Positions 10,486-20,808 of a stretch of 64,000 nt of DNA are shown piece after piece. Location of the stretch: NCBI RefSeq assembly GCF_011762125.1, contig NZ_JAASQN010000004.1:248001-312000 (forward strand), written 5' to 3'. Numbering within the stretch: the stretch's first letter is position 1; every line of letters begins with the position of its first letter. The DNA comes from Sphingopyxis panaciterrae (GTDB taxonomy: Bacteria; Pseudomonadota; Alphaproteobacteria; Sphingomonadales; Sphingomonadaceae). A program made the position numbers and the translations under genes. A model generated the notes under the pieces. That model searched no databases and had not been told where the DNA came from. It saw nothing but the letters and a program-made list of their open reading frames with translations.

Positions 10486-13421
10486 TTCGCTCCCCCCAGC
10501 GCGACCTTGACCCCGGTATAGAAGTAACGGCCCATCGCCGAAACGGGATAGCTTGCGTAGCCAAAGGCCGGCTTTTCATCGAACAGGTCGTTGACCCCCG
10601 CATAGACATTGAAGCGATCGCCGACGTCGACCCCGATCTGCAGGTCATGCTCCCACTTCTCCTTCACCTTGAAGAAGCGCGGATCGCTGTAATCGGGATC
10701 GCCGGCAAGATCCTCGGCAACGAAGCGGTCGGTCTTGGCGAACCATGTGATCCCGTAAGCGACCGTCACGGGGCCCTTTTGCCAATTGAGGTCGAAGCTC
10801 GCGCTATACTTCGGGATATATTGTTCGCCGCGGTCGGAATCGAGCGTCGCGCCGGGGCTCGCGACAAATTCGAGCCGGTCGAGATAATTGCCGACGAGCG
10901 AAATGTTGAAGGTACCAAGCGAAGCGGTGCGCAGCCGATAGGCGAGCGTCAGGTCGAGCCCGGCGGTGCGAAACCCTGCGACATTGTCCGGCTTTACATT
11001 GAAGCCGATGATATAGCCGGTGTCGGGGTCGCGGGTGATGCCGGGACAGAATTGGTTGTCGAGACTCGGCTGATCGACGCAAAGCTCGGCCAGTTCCTCG
11101 GCAAAGGGGGTGTTTATCGCATCCTTGATCTTGATGTCGTACCAGTCGGCAGAGAGGCTGAACCCGGGCAGGAAGCTTGGCCGCAGCACCACACCTGCGG
11201 TCCAGGTTTTCGCGGTCTCTTCGGTGAGGTTCGGGTTGCCGCCCGCAAGCCCTTCGGTAAACACGCTCGCCTGCGGGGTGCTCGACGGACTGAAGGTCGT
11301 TGGATCAACCCCCAGTCCGGTCAGCAGCGCCGCGCAATTCGCTTCGCGGTTCGCGGTGCCATTGTTCGTTTCCGAAGTGTCGCACGGATCGACGATGAAG
11401 TTAAACGACGAACTCGCCGGCGCGAAGAGTTCGGCGATATTGGGCGCGCGCACCGCCTGCGAATAGGTCGCGCGGAACGATATATCGCGTACCGGCGCAT
11501 AAACGCCGTCGACCTTCCACGTCGTCGTATTGCCGATCGTGCTGTAATCCGAAAAACGGATCGCCGCGCCGAACGACAGCAGATGTGCGAACGGCATCTC
11601 CTTGAGCAGCGGGACATTAAGCTCGGCGAAGGCTTCCTTGACCGTGAACCCGCCCGACGCGGGCTGTACCGCGCCGGTCCAGGTGAGCCCTGCGGCGATT
11701 TGGGGGTCGGGGTCGAAGCGGCTGCGTTCACGCCGGTACTCGGCGCCGATCGCGAAACCGACCGGGCCGCCGGGAAGCTCGAACAGCGCCCCGAAATCGC
11801 CCGATATCGACCCCGACACAACCTGCTGCGTCACCTTCGAAAAGCTGACGCTGTCGGTGGTCACGAAATCGATCGCCGCCGGATCGCGGACATTTTCGCC
11901 ATAGATATTATAGGGGATGCAGCCCGCAAGCTCGGGCGGTGCGTCGGGGTCGAGCGACGACCGGCAGACGGGCAGCCCCGTGTCGGGATCGGTGACGACG
12001 TCGATCGCCGCCTGCCACTGCGCCTCCAGCCGGTTGCCGCGCGTCAGCACGCGCGTCTTCGTCTGGCCATAGACGTATGAAATCTCGTATTTCGCATGCT
12101 CGGAGATCGCGCCATTCGCACCGATTACCCCGCGCAAGGTCTTGCGCGTCACATCCTCGGTATTGATCCCCATGTCGAAATTGTCGCGGGTGATGAGCAC
12201 CCCATCGGGGGAATCGGGATCCTCGAAATATTCGGCCGCAGCGCCGGGGACGATCGCGTCGCGGATCGATTGCGGCATGAACGGATTTTCGGCGGTCTGG
12301 AACAGATAGAAGTCGTAGTTGGGCTGCGACAGGCTGCGCGTCCGGGTGCGGACATATTTTCCTTCGGCGAACAGGTTGAACGCATCGCTGAATTCATAAT
12401 GGCCAAGCGCATTGACCAGATGACGCTCGACCCCCGGAAAAAGATCGCCCTGATAGCCGTCGACCGGGGTACTCGACCCGCCCTGCGTATAGCCGCCCGA
12501 TTCCTCGAGCACGAGCCCGCGGTCATAAACTCTGCCATTACCCTCGAAATCAGCGGCGAGGTCGAAATCGACGTCGACCGCGCCGACGCGCGAACTGTCG
12601 GCATAGCGGACGTCGTTGTAGACGATGTTGTCGGGAATATTGGGATCATCGGGAATATCGCGCTGGTTGCGATAGAGGTTCGCCGACACCGGATTGCGCA
12701 GATAGGGCCGGTCCTGGTCCGACACCCGCGCATCGCGATTATATTCATAGGCGATGGCGAAATTGCCACGGCCTTCGGAGAAATTCTTGCCGAAGGTGAT
12801 CGCGCCGAACTGGTTGCCGCCGTCGCCATATTCCGAAATGCCGATCTGGCCGCGCGCGGTCAGCCCCTCAAAATCATGTTTCAGCCGGAAATTGACGACG
12901 CCCGACACCCCGTCGGCGCCGTAAATGGCCGACGCGCCGCCGGTGAGTACGTCGACCGTCTCGACGAGGTCGGTCGGGATCGCATTGATATCGACCGCCG
13001 CCGACCCCGCGAGCCCCGATACATGGCGCCGGCCGTCGACGAGCACGAGGGTGCGATCGGTACCAAGGTTGCGCAGGTTCAGAAGGTCGAGCCCCGCTTC
13101 GCCGAAATCGGGGTTCGACCCGCCGGTCAGGTCGCCGGTGCGCGAACCGACGAGCGCCGGGCTCTGCACAAGGAAGTCGGCAAGGCTCGTCTGGCCGGAC
13201 TGCTCGATCGTCGCAGCGGAATAGGACGTGACCGGATTGGCGAAGTCGAGCTCGGGCCGCGCGATGCGCGTCCCCGTGACGACAATGTCTTCGCGCGGCG
13301 CCTCTTCGGCGCCGCCGCCGCCAGCCTGCCCGGCCGGGGGCGCGCCTTCTTGCTGCGCGAGCGCGGGGGTGATCCAGCTGGCACCGGCCAGCAGGGCGGA
13401 CATAGCAAGCACGGGCTTCAT
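10482..13421 (-). CDS. TonB-dependent outer-membrane receptor 2
   Basis: A 979-residue TonB-dependent receptor with a Sec signal (ending ITPALAQ), a low-complexity Gly/Ala linker, the TonB box REDIVVTGTRIAR, a plug domain with LVLVDGRRHVSG and VETVDVLTGGASAIYGADG, and a long barrel ending YFYTGVKVALGGAK. The LVLVDGRR and GGASAIYGADGVSGVVNF patterns place it in the large sphingomonad/xanthomonad group often linked to carbohydrate or peptide uptake. The S9 peptidase gene starts inside its stop codon, a strong sign of joint function. The gene is preceded by a 103-base spacer after receptor 3. Confidence 0.93.
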   Translation of the reverse strand: MKPVLAMSALLAGASWITPALAQQEGAPPAGQAGGGGAEEAPREDIVVTGTRIARPELDFANPVTSYSAATIEQSGQTSLADFLVQSPALVGSRTGDLTGGSNPDFGEAGLDLLNLRNLGTDRTLVLVDGRRHVSGLAGSAAVDINAIPTDLVETVDVLTGGASAIYGADGVSGVVNFRLKHDFEGLTARGQIGISEYGDGGNQFGAITFGKNFSEGRGNFAIAYEYNRDARVSDQDRPYLRNPVSANLYRNQRDIPDDPNIPDNIVYNDVRYADSSRVGAVDVDFDLAADFEGNGRVYDRGLVLEESGGYTQGGSSTPVDGYQGDLFPGVERHLVNALGHYEFSDAFNLFAEGKYVRTRTRSLSQPNYDFYLFQTAENPFMPQSIRDAIVPGAAAEYFEDPDSPDGVLITRDNFDMGINTEDVTRKTLRGVIGANGAISEHAKYEISYVYGQTKTRVLTRGNRLEAQWQAAIDVVTDPDTGLPVCRSSLDPDAPPELAGCIPYNIYGENVRDPAAIDFVTTDSVSFSKVTQQVVSGSISGDFGALFELPGGPVGFAIGAEYRRERSRFDPDPQIAAGLTWTGAVQPASGGFTVKEAFAELNVPLLKEMPFAHLLSFGAAIRFSDYSTIGNTTTWKVDGVYAPVRDISFRATYSQAVRAPNIAELFAPASSSFNFIVDPCDTSETNNGTANREANCAALLTGLGVDPTTFSPSSTPQASVFTEGLAGGNPNLTEETAKTWTAGVVLRPSFLPGFSLSADWYDIKIKDAINTPFAEELAELCVDQPSLDNQFCPGITRDPDTGYIIGFNVKPDNVAGFRTAGLDLTLAYRLRTASLGTFNISLVGNYLDRLEFVASPGATLDSDRGEQYIPKYSASFDLNWQKGPVTVAYGITWFAKTDRFVAEDLAGDPDYSDPRFFKVKEKWEHDLQIGVDVGDRFNVYAGVNDLFDEKPAFGYASYPVSAMGRYFYTGVKVALGGAK

Positions 13422-13524
13422 GGAACTTACCCCCTATCGGCTCAATCGACTATCGAACGTCACCTCATTTTTTGAACATGATCGACGGCGCGGCGGCTGC
13501 CTTTCGGCATTCCGCGCCGGGGCG

Positions 13525-16254
13525 TCACAGCGCCGATCCGTCGAGCTTGTAGGTCAGCTGGAGGAAGACGCTGCGCCCGACGCTGTCGAACCAGCTGGTG
13601 TTATAATAGGGATAGCTTGACCAGGTCGGGTCCTTGACCGGGTTGGTGTCGAACAGGTTCCGGATCGTCAGCGACCCGCGCATATGGTCGGTAAAATCAT
13701 ATTGCAGCGTCGCGTTGAACAAATAGCTCGCCTTGATGAACGCATCCTCGTCATAGTTCGGCAGCTTGCCGAGGCGCGTGCCCGAAAATGTGAACTGCAG
13801 CCCGTCTGCCGCCCAGGTGATGCTGCCGTTCGACTTGTCGCGCGGCAGATAATAGCCGCTGTCGAACGCAAGCTTGTTGATCACCGGATCGCCCGGATAT
13901 TGCACGAAACTATGTTTGAACACGTGACTGTGCGCAAGCGACAGGGTGAAGTCGCCGAAGCTGGTCGGCAATGTTCCACGGAACGCAACGTCGATCCCGC
14001 TCGTCTTTTCGCGCGCGATGTTGATCGGATTGACGCGGATGGATTCGATCCGGCCGTCACGAACATCGCCGGGGAAACGCTGGATCCGCGCGAAGGCATC
14101 GACGCATGTGGGCGAACTTGGATCGAGGTCGCCAGCCGCGCAGTCGGCTTCGGTGCGCGCCAGCGTATCGATGCTGAGGTCGTCGACCTGATTGTCGAGC
14201 GTGACGCGGAAATAATCGACCGACACATGCAGCCGGCTCGACGGAGAAAAGACAAGGCCGGCGGTCAGCGTGCGGCCGGTTTCGGACTTCAGATCGCGGT
14301 TGCCGTTGCGATTTACGACAACGCCGATATCGGCATAATCGCAATCCTCGAGTTCCTGGTCATTCTCGGCGCAGAGCCGGTAGTCGTTGACGCTGCCTTC
14401 GATGTTACCGGGTCCGGTGAAGACATAGTGGAGATCGGGCGCGCGAAACGCGGTGCCATAGGCCGCGCGGAACAACAGGCTGTCCATCGGCCGAATCTCG
14501 AGCCCACCGTTGTAGGTGAATTTGCCAGTACTTCCGCCGCCAAAGCGGAAATGATCATAGCGCCCGGCGCCGGTCACAGTCACGAAATCGAGCAGCGGTA
14601 CGCGCACTTCGCCGCCGATTGCAGCATGGCTGCGCTTGCCTTTCCCGTCGCTGTCTTTCCAGCTGTAATAATAATCGGTGAGCGCGAGCGCATCGGGACG
14701 GAGGTTATAGCCCTGTTTACCATATTCGACGACCGCTGCAAAACCGACCGGGCCGGCGGGCAGTTGAAACAGTTCACCGTTGGTAAGCGTCGCCTGAAGA
14801 TTGTTCGTCCAGCTGTAGGGGCGATAGACAGTGTCGGCCGAGATGCTGTCATATTCGGCGGGGGTCAGCGCAGTGTAGAGGCGCTCCAGATTGGGGCTGA
14901 ACGCGGGATAGCCACGATCGCCTGTCCCCTCCTGCTCTCCGAGGAAGAAGGCCTTCGCCTTGCTGTTGATGATCTGCGGCCAGCGGACAGTCGATTGATA
15001 GCGGCTGTAATTGAACGACAGTTCATAGTTCCAGGCCTTGCCGAAATTGCCGCGGATGCCAGGCGTGATGCTGTACGTCGTCTGCTTGCTGCGCTGCATC
15101 TCGAACCCGCCGGTTTCCTCCGGCGTGAACTGGCGGCCCCAATCTTCGATCTGCTCCGTCGTATTGTTATAGAAATAATTGTCCGAACTGCTCGACGATT
15201 GCTCGAATGCCCAACTCGTCACGTCATACATCAGCCGGACCTTGCTGATCCCGAACTGGAAATCGGTGAACAGCTTCGCATTGTCCGACAGTTCGTAGGA
15301 CAGCGTGCCAAAGCTGTTGAAACCCTTGCGGCCCGAAATGATCGTGCCATAGGCGACCGACGCTGCGCTTCCACAATAGTCACCGTAACGCGGACGATTA
15401 GAAAGCATGGTCGAACCGCGATTGAGATAGGTGAGCGCATCGCACGCACCGTCGGGCGGCGTGATATAATCATCATAATAGTCGGCGCGATAAAAGGTAC
15501 GTCGCGGACTGCTCGTGGAGGCTACCGGGCTATCATCGGTACTGTCCTGAATGCTGCGATCATAGGCCCACAGCGGACGCTGATCGAGATATTCGATCCC
15601 GCCGACGATGTTGAAGCGCCCCGACGACCAGCCGCCGGTCGCGGTGAAGCGGTGCGACAGGCCGCCGCCATGTTCGGTCCGCCCATGCCGGTAGTCGAGC
15701 GTGATGCCGTCGAGCTTTTCCTTCATCTTGAAGTTGACGACGCCCGCGATCGCATCCGACCCATAGATCGCCGACCCCGCGCCGCTCAAAATCTCGACCT
15801 TGTCGATCAGGCTGACGGGAATGTTCGAGATGTCGGTAAAATTGCTGCGCCCGATATAGGGCAGCGGAAAATCGGCGATGCGGCGGCCGTTGACCAGCAC
15901 CAGCGTGTGATTGGGACCCAGCCCGCGCAGGTCGACCTGCTGCGCGCCGGGGGTGAAGTCGGCGCTGCTGCCCGATTGCGGGCTTTGCGTTTCGCCGCTG
16001 TTCTGCGTCATCGCGGCGAGCAGTTCGGGAACGCTGGTATAACCATTGGCGCGGATCGTATCGGAATCGATCGTCGTGACCGGCGACGGCCCCTGGTCGC
16101 GGATGGTCGGGATACGCGATCCGGTGACGATGATCTCGTCATTGCCGCCCTCGCCCGCGCCGTCCTGCGCCCAGGCGGGCGCGGCCATCGCGGGCAGGCA
16201 GACACCCAGCCCCAACAGGATTCGAAGCGACCGCGTTCCCACAGCTTTCATCAT
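13525..16254 (-). CDS. TonB-dependent outer-membrane receptor 3
   Basis: A 909-residue TonB-dependent receptor with signal peptide (cleavage near APAWAQ), TonB box NDEIIVTGSRIP, plug motifs LVLVNGRRIADFPLP and VEILSGAGSAIYGSDA, and a barrel ending SVFLQLTYKLDGSAL. It has the same subgroup architecture as receptor 2 but a clearly different sequence, so it is not a recent duplicate. It is the first gene leftward of the divergent control region it shares with the cyanophycinase/isoaspartyl-peptidase gene, and probably leads the receptor 3-receptor 2-S9 transcript. Uptake of the substrate of that hydrolase is a reasonable inference. Confidence 0.93.
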   Translation of the reverse strand: MMKAVGTRSLRILLGLGVCLPAMAAPAWAQDGAGEGGNDEIIVTGSRIPTIRDQGPSPVTTIDSDTIRANGYTSVPELLAAMTQNSGETQSPQSGSSADFTPGAQQVDLRGLGPNHTLVLVNGRRIADFPLPYIGRSNFTDISNIPVSLIDKVEILSGAGSAIYGSDAIAGVVNFKMKEKLDGITLDYRHGRTEHGGGLSHRFTATGGWSSGRFNIVGGIEYLDQRPLWAYDRSIQDSTDDSPVASTSSPRRTFYRADYYDDYITPPDGACDALTYLNRGSTMLSNRPRYGDYCGSAASVAYGTIISGRKGFNSFGTLSYELSDNAKLFTDFQFGISKVRLMYDVTSWAFEQSSSSSDNYFYNNTTEQIEDWGRQFTPEETGGFEMQRSKQTTYSITPGIRGNFGKAWNYELSFNYSRYQSTVRWPQIINSKAKAFFLGEQEGTGDRGYPAFSPNLERLYTALTPAEYDSISADTVYRPYSWTNNLQATLTNGELFQLPAGPVGFAAVVEYGKQGYNLRPDALALTDYYYSWKDSDGKGKRSHAAIGGEVRVPLLDFVTVTGAGRYDHFRFGGGSTGKFTYNGGLEIRPMDSLLFRAAYGTAFRAPDLHYVFTGPGNIEGSVNDYRLCAENDQELEDCDYADIGVVVNRNGNRDLKSETGRTLTAGLVFSPSSRLHVSVDYFRVTLDNQVDDLSIDTLARTEADCAAGDLDPSSPTCVDAFARIQRFPGDVRDGRIESIRVNPINIAREKTSGIDVAFRGTLPTSFGDFTLSLAHSHVFKHSFVQYPGDPVINKLAFDSGYYLPRDKSNGSITWAADGLQFTFSGTRLGKLPNYDEDAFIKASYLFNATLQYDFTDHMRGSLTIRNLFDTNPVKDPTWSSYPYYNTSWFDSVGRSVFLQLTYKLDGSAL

Positions 16255-16437
16255 AACACCCCTTATGTCCCCCTGGCGCCACGCCCCGGCGCGCCTGTGC
16301 CCATTTGACGCGTTGTCACTTCACCAGATAGCTTTGATAATTTCAATCAATATGACGAATTTCGGAATCATATTGTCTTTATCCGTGCTTATTATGTAAC
16401 ATCCTGCCTTCACACCATCGCGCCGGGGGAGATTTTG
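16255..16437. promoter_or_regulatory. Divergent promoter region, receptor 3 / fusion hydrolase
   Basis: A 180-base spacer between divergent genes. Its middle (about 16320-16400) is AT-rich relative to the genes. It ends with a GGGGAGA ribosome-binding site before the rightward ATG. The Lrp/AsnC gene overlapping the hydrolase is a plausible regulator, but no palindrome clear enough to name as an operator was found. Confidence 0.5.
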
Positions 16438-18378
16438 ATGCTGCGTTCGATCGTGCGAGGGGTGCTGTTACCGCTCCTTGCGGCGCTGGGCCTCGCGCTG
16501 GCTCCCGCCGCCGCCAAGGAACCCAGGGCCAAGCCCTACGAACATTATGTCTTCGGCAAACTCGACACGCCGACGCCTGGGCCGGTTTCGGGCGGGCTGC
16601 TGCTGATGGGCGGCGGCGACCGCAATATCGATTCGATGAAATGGTTCTTCGGCAAGGCCGGCAATGGCCACATCGTCGTGATCAGCGCCTCCTATGGCAA
16701 GGAAATCGGCGACGAATTCTACCGGCAGATCGGCGGCATCCAGTCGGCCGAAATCTTCGTCTTCCACGACCGCGCGCAGGCGACCGACAAGAAGATATTG
16801 AACCGCCTGCGCAAGGCCGATGGCATCTTCATCGCGGGCGGCGACCAGTCGCGCTACGTCCGTTACTGGCGTGGAACGCCGGTTGCCGAAATCCTCGACG
16901 CGCATGTCGCGGCGGGCAAGCCGCTCGCAGGGACGAGCGCCGGCCTCGCGATGCAGGGTGAGAAGCTATACGGCGCGATGGACGACGGCAGCATCAAAAG
17001 CCCCGAGGCGCTCGCCGACCCGTTCGGTCCCGCGAACACGATCGAGGGCGATTTCGTCCATTTTGCGCTGCTGAAAGGCATTGTTACCGACACCCACTTC
17101 AAGGAACGCGATCGGCTCGGCCGCCTGTTCGCCTTTGTGGCGAAAGCGCAGGCCGGCCGGCCGGACCGCGAACCCGCGATGATCGGGCTTGGCGTCGATG
17201 AAAGCGCAGCGCTGGCGGTCGAGCCCGATGGCAGCGGGCGCATCTATGCAACCGAACCCGACGGCTATGCCTGGGTCGTCGACGGATCGACGCTGCGCGG
17301 CCTGCCCACGCGCGGTCCGCTCGACGCGCCGCGCGTCAAGGTCACCGGGGTCGGGCCGGGGTCGGTCGTCCACCTCCCCTCGGGCCGCGTCGACAATCCG
17401 GTCTTCGAACGCCATTACGCCGCCCGCGCCGGCGAGATTGCCGAGGTGCCGCGCTGGTCGCTCGCGATCCATGGCGGCGCCGGGGTGATCGAGCGGGGAA
17501 CGCTCTCGCCCGAAAAGGAGAAGGCCTATCGCGCCGGGCTCGACGCGGCGCTGCGCTCAGGAAGCGCAGTGCTAGACAAGGGCGGCGCCGCGCTCGACGC
17601 GGTCGCCGCAGCCGTGCGCGTGCTCGAGGACAACCCGCTGTTCAACGCCGGCCGCGGCGCGGTGTTCACCGCGGAGGGCAAGAACGAACTCGACGCCGCG
17701 ATCATGGACGGCAAGACGCAAAAGGCCGGTGCGGTCGCGGGCGTCACGCGCACCCGCCATCCGGTCGATTTGGCCCGCGCCGTGATGGACCAGAGCCCGC
17801 ATGTCATGCTCGCACGCGATGGCGCCGACCGCTTCTCGCTCGAACGCGGGCTAGAACAGGTCGAACCCGGCTGGTTCCGGACCGAGGAGCGCTGGCAGCA
17901 GTTGCTGGCATGGCGCGCGAAGCAGCAGGCGGCGATCGATCCCACCCATTTGTTCGGCACCGTCGGCGCGGTCGCGCTCGACGCCGACGGCAATCTCGCG
18001 GCCGCGACCTCGACCGGCGGCATGACCGGCAAGCGCTGGGGCCGCATCGGCGACTCGCCCGTGATCGGCGCGGGCACCTATGCCAAGAACGGCCAGTGCG
18101 CGGTGTCGGCGACCGGATCGGGCGAATATTTCATCCGCGAAAGCGCCGCGCGGCAGGTCTGCGACCGCGTTGCGTGGAAGGGAGAGAGCCTGAAGGACGC
18201 CGCCCAGGGCACGATCATGGCGGTCGGCGCGATCGGCGGCGACGGCGGGCTGATCGCGATGGGCCCCGACGGCCGCCCCGCCTTTGCGATCAACGACCTG
18301 GGCATGTACCGCGGCCGGATGATGGCGGGAGGATCACCCGCAACGGCAATCTTCGCCGACGAAAAGCTCGCCGACTGA
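16438..18378 (+). CDS. Exported cyanophycinase-isoaspartyl peptidase fusion
   Basis: A 646-residue two-enzyme fusion with a Sec signal (LLPLLAALGLALAPAAA). Residues about 35-330 are a peptidase S51/cyanophycinase domain: nucleophile Ser in AGTSAGLAMQ (about 167), VTDTHFKERDRLGRL with the catalytic-region His, and GLGVDESAALAV. Residues about 340-646 are an Ntn-hydrolase of the plant-type asparaginase/isoaspartyl peptidase family: SLAIHGGAGVIERG, NPLFNAGRGAVFT, and the autoprocessing Thr in HLFGTVGAVALDADG (Thr near 508). Known chemistry: cyanophycinase releases beta-Asp-Arg dipeptides, which isoaspartyl peptidases split. Cleavage before Thr508 would leave cyanophycinase joined to the alpha chain. 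The chosen ATG follows GGAG by six bases. The substrate may be cyanophycin or another isoaspartyl polymer or peptide. Confidence 0.9.
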   Translation: MLRSIVRGVLLPLLAALGLALAPAAAKEPRAKPYEHYVFGKLDTPTPGPVSGGLLLMGGGDRNIDSMKWFFGKAGNGHIVVISASYGKEIGDEFYRQIGGIQSAEIFVFHDRAQATDKKILNRLRKADGIFIAGGDQSRYVRYWRGTPVAEILDAHVAAGKPLAGTSAGLAMQGEKLYGAMDDGSIKSPEALADPFGPANTIEGDFVHFALLKGIVTDTHFKERDRLGRLFAFVAKAQAGRPDREPAMIGLGVDESAALAVEPDGSGRIYATEPDGYAWVVDGSTLRGLPTRGPLDAPRVKVTGVGPGSVVHLPSGRVDNPVFERHYAARAGEIAEVPRWSLAIHGGAGVIERGTLSPEKEKAYRAGLDAALRSGSAVLDKGGAALDAVAAAVRVLEDNPLFNAGRGAVFTAEGKNELDAAIMDGKTQKAGAVAGVTRTRHPVDLARAVMDQSPHVMLARDGADRFSLERGLEQVEPGWFRTEERWQQLLAWRAKQQAAIDPTHLFGTVGAVALDADGNLAAATSTGGMTGKRWGRIGDSPVIGAGTYAKNGQCAVSATGSGEYFIRESAARQVCDRVAWKGESLKDAAQGTIMAVGAIGGDGGLIAMGPDGRPAFAINDLGMYRGRMMAGGSPATAIFADEKLAD

Positions 18379-18824
18379 TGCCGAACGGCGGCGTCACGCT
18401 CGACGAGATCGACGAACGGCTGCTCGCGCTGCTCCGCGACGATGCGCGCCAGACCATCGCGCAGCTCGCGAAGGAACTCGGCCTGTCGCGCGGTGCCATC
18501 TATTCGCGCCTCGCCCGGTTCGAAGAGGAGCAGGTCGTGGCAGGTTACACGGTGCGGCTCGGCCGCGCCTTTGCCGCGGGGCGCATCCGCGCCCACATGA
18601 TGATCAAGACGCTGCCACGCTATCACCGTGAGGTCGAACAGGCGCTCGCCAATCTATCGCTGGTGCAGGCAATCCACGCGATCAGCGGCGAATATGACAT
18701 CATCGCGATGCTCGAAGCCGACGACAGCGCCCAGCTCAACGAACTGATCGACGAAATCGGACTTCTCGACGGCGTCGAGCGGACGACGACCTCGGTGATA
18801 TTGGTAACGAAGCTCGAACGCTGA
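18378..18824 (+). CDS. Lrp/AsnC-family transcriptional regulator
   Basis: A 148-residue feast/famine regulator. The N-terminal helix-turn-helix runs LDEIDERLLALLRDDAR through LGLSRGAIYSRLARFEEEQVV (about 8-57); the C-terminal RAM (ligand-binding) domain has IHAISGEYDIIAMLEAD and VERTTTSVIL. The ATG overlaps the TGA of the fusion hydrolase (TGATG), so the two are coupled. Lrp/AsnC proteins usually sense amino acids; aspartate, asparagine or arginine released by the hydrolase are natural candidates. Probable target: the adjacent divergent control region. Confidence 0.93.
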   Translation: MPNGGVTLDEIDERLLALLRDDARQTIAQLAKELGLSRGAIYSRLARFEEEQVVAGYTVRLGRAFAAGRIRAHMMIKTLPRYHREVEQALANLSLVQAIHAISGEYDIIAMLEADDSAQLNELIDEIGLLDGVERTTTSVILVTKLER

Positions 18825-19223
<399 letters not shown>

Positions 19224-19256
19224 GGCGGCGGGAACGGCGCAGCGGCGGGGACAATC

Positions 19257-20102
19257 ATGGAAATATTGCTCGGACTGATCGTGACGATCGGCGTTCTGCC
19301 GTTTGCGATAGCGATGCTGCGCCTGCCCGCGAGGGTCGGCGCAGAACGCCGCGACATACGCAGCCTCGCCGCATCGACCCTGCTCTGCGCCCTCGCCTTC
19401 AGCCTGACCTTCTTCATCCAGGAGGTCGGCCTGGTCATACCCAAGGCGCTGGTGCCGGGGCTCGACCCGATCCTCTATCACAACGACCATGACTGGCGCG
19501 GCGATGCGCCGGTCGCTGAGTTGCTCCAGGGCGGCGGGGCGCTCGCGACGCTGCTCGGCGGACTGATCTTCCTGTGGCTCGCCGGACGGGTCGGAGCCGC
19601 GCGCCCGACGTGGCGACTCTTCGCCTTCTGGATGGCGTTTCAGGGATTGTTCCAGTCGCTCAGCCAATGGGCGGTCGGCAGCCTGATCGCGGGCAACGAC
19701 GTCGGACGCGCGATGACCTATCTCGGTCTCGGTTCGCTCGCCCGCCTCGCGATCCTGCCGCTTGCCGTCATCGGCCTGTTCGCCGCCGGCCGCGCCCTCG
19801 CGCGGCGCTATCCGTTCGGGGATGACGGACATGATCGACGGGCGGCGACCGCACTTCTCGCAACCCTCGCGCTCGCCATCCTCCTCATCATCCCCTTCCG
19901 GGTCCCGCGCGAGCCGGTAGAGGTCGTGCTGATCCCGCTCGTCGTGCACATCATCGGGCTCGGCTGGCTGACGCTGGGACTGGCGACGACACCGCGAGCG
20001 AACAAGACGGTTGCTCCACTGCAGCTCGCAGCCCCAGCGACAGCTCTTGCCGCTCTGCTCGCTTTCTTCCAGATCGTCCTGCGACCCGGCGTCGCCTTTT
20101 AA
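19257..20102 (+). CDS. Polytopic membrane protein, unknown function
   Basis: A 281-residue hydrophobic protein with about seven predicted membrane segments (for example ILLGLIVTIGVLPFAIAML near the start and VVLIPLVVHIIGLGWLTL near 235). The soluble loop between segments 2 and 3 has HNDHDWRGD. I do not recognise the family. It follows the small stress protein by 33 bp on the same strand and may share its transcript. Its TAA stop shares bases with the TAA of the convergent cation transporter gene (TTAA at 20099-20102). Confidence 0.75.
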   Translation: MEILLGLIVTIGVLPFAIAMLRLPARVGAERRDIRSLAASTLLCALAFSLTFFIQEVGLVIPKALVPGLDPILYHNDHDWRGDAPVAELLQGGGALATLLGGLIFLWLAGRVGAARPTWRLFAFWMAFQGLFQSLSQWAVGSLIAGNDVGRAMTYLGLGSLARLAILPLAVIGLFAAGRALARRYPFGDDGHDRRAATALLATLALAILLIIPFRVPREPVEVVLIPLVVHIIGLGWLTLGLATTPRANKTVAPLQLAAPATALAALLAFFQIVLRPGVAF

Positions 20103-20728
20103 GCGGCTTCGGGGACGCCCGCGAGTTCGCCGCGCGCCTGCCGGAAGACGTCGAGGCTGCCCCAGATCGCCAGTCCCGCCATGATCGCCGCGACGGCAAG
20201 GTCGGGCCAGCTCCGCCCGGTACCGAAGACGCCGAGCGCCGCCGCCATCACCGCGACATTGCCGATCGCATCGTTGCGCGAGCAGATCCACACCGACCGC
20301 ATGTTCGCGTCGCCGGTGCGGTAGCGATAGAGCATCAGCGCGACCACGACATTGGCGGCGAGCGCCAACGCGCCAATGATGCCCATCGTTTCGGCATGCG
20401 GTGCGCTGCCGGTCACGAAACCCCAGATTGCGGAGCCGAACACCCAGAGCCCGAAGGCGAGCATCGTCACCGCCTTGAGCAGCGCTGCGCGGGCGCGCCA
20501 CGCCAGCACCATGCCCGCGACGCCCAGGCTGATCGCATAATTGGCGCTGTCGCCAAGAAAATCGAGCGCGTCCGCCTGCAGCGCCCGCGAATCCGCGGCG
20601 ACCCCGGCGACGATCTCGACCCCGAACATCGCGGCGTTGATCAGCAGCGCGATCCACAGCACACGCCGCCAGCGCGGATCGTTGAGCGCGGTCTTGCCGC
20701 TTTTTCCTGCACAGCATTGATCGGCCAT
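20099..20728 (-). CDS. CDF-like heavy-metal cation transporter
   Basis: A 209-residue cation diffusion facilitator-type membrane protein: six membrane segments with the metal-site pattern ALQADALDFLGDSANYAIS in the second helix and VWICSRNDAIGNVAVM in the fifth. The cytoplasmic C-terminal domain of larger CDFs is missing, as usual for this short subgroup. The N-terminus MADQCCAGKSG has adjacent cysteines that could bind soft metals. It is driven divergently from a CadR/PbrR-like MerR gene through a MerR-type promoter, so it probably exports Zn, Cd, Pb or Co. The exact metal cannot be decided from sequence alone. Confidence 0.85.
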   Translation of the reverse strand: MADQCCAGKSGKTALNDPRWRRVLWIALLINAAMFGVEIVAGVAADSRALQADALDFLGDSANYAISLGVAGMVLAWRARAALLKAVTMLAFGLWVFGSAIWGFVTGSAPHAETMGIIGALALAANVVVALMLYRYRTGDANMRSVWICSRNDAIGNVAVMAAALGVFGTGRSWPDLAVAAIMAGLAIWGSLDVFRQARGELAGVPEAA

Positions 20729-20808
20729 CGCCGTCGCTCCTTGGTCTTCGTATCGGCTTCCCGAAGGACGCCTTGTGGGTTCTTCTTATTGGCTCTTCGA
20801 GTCGACCT

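Noticed and set aside
8464..16254. Lasso-peptide isopeptidase locus (S9 peptidase with TonB receptors)
   Set aside because: The peptidase and receptors fit in layout, but no precursor peptide or B/C maturation genes are in the window, so only a general peptidase call is justified.
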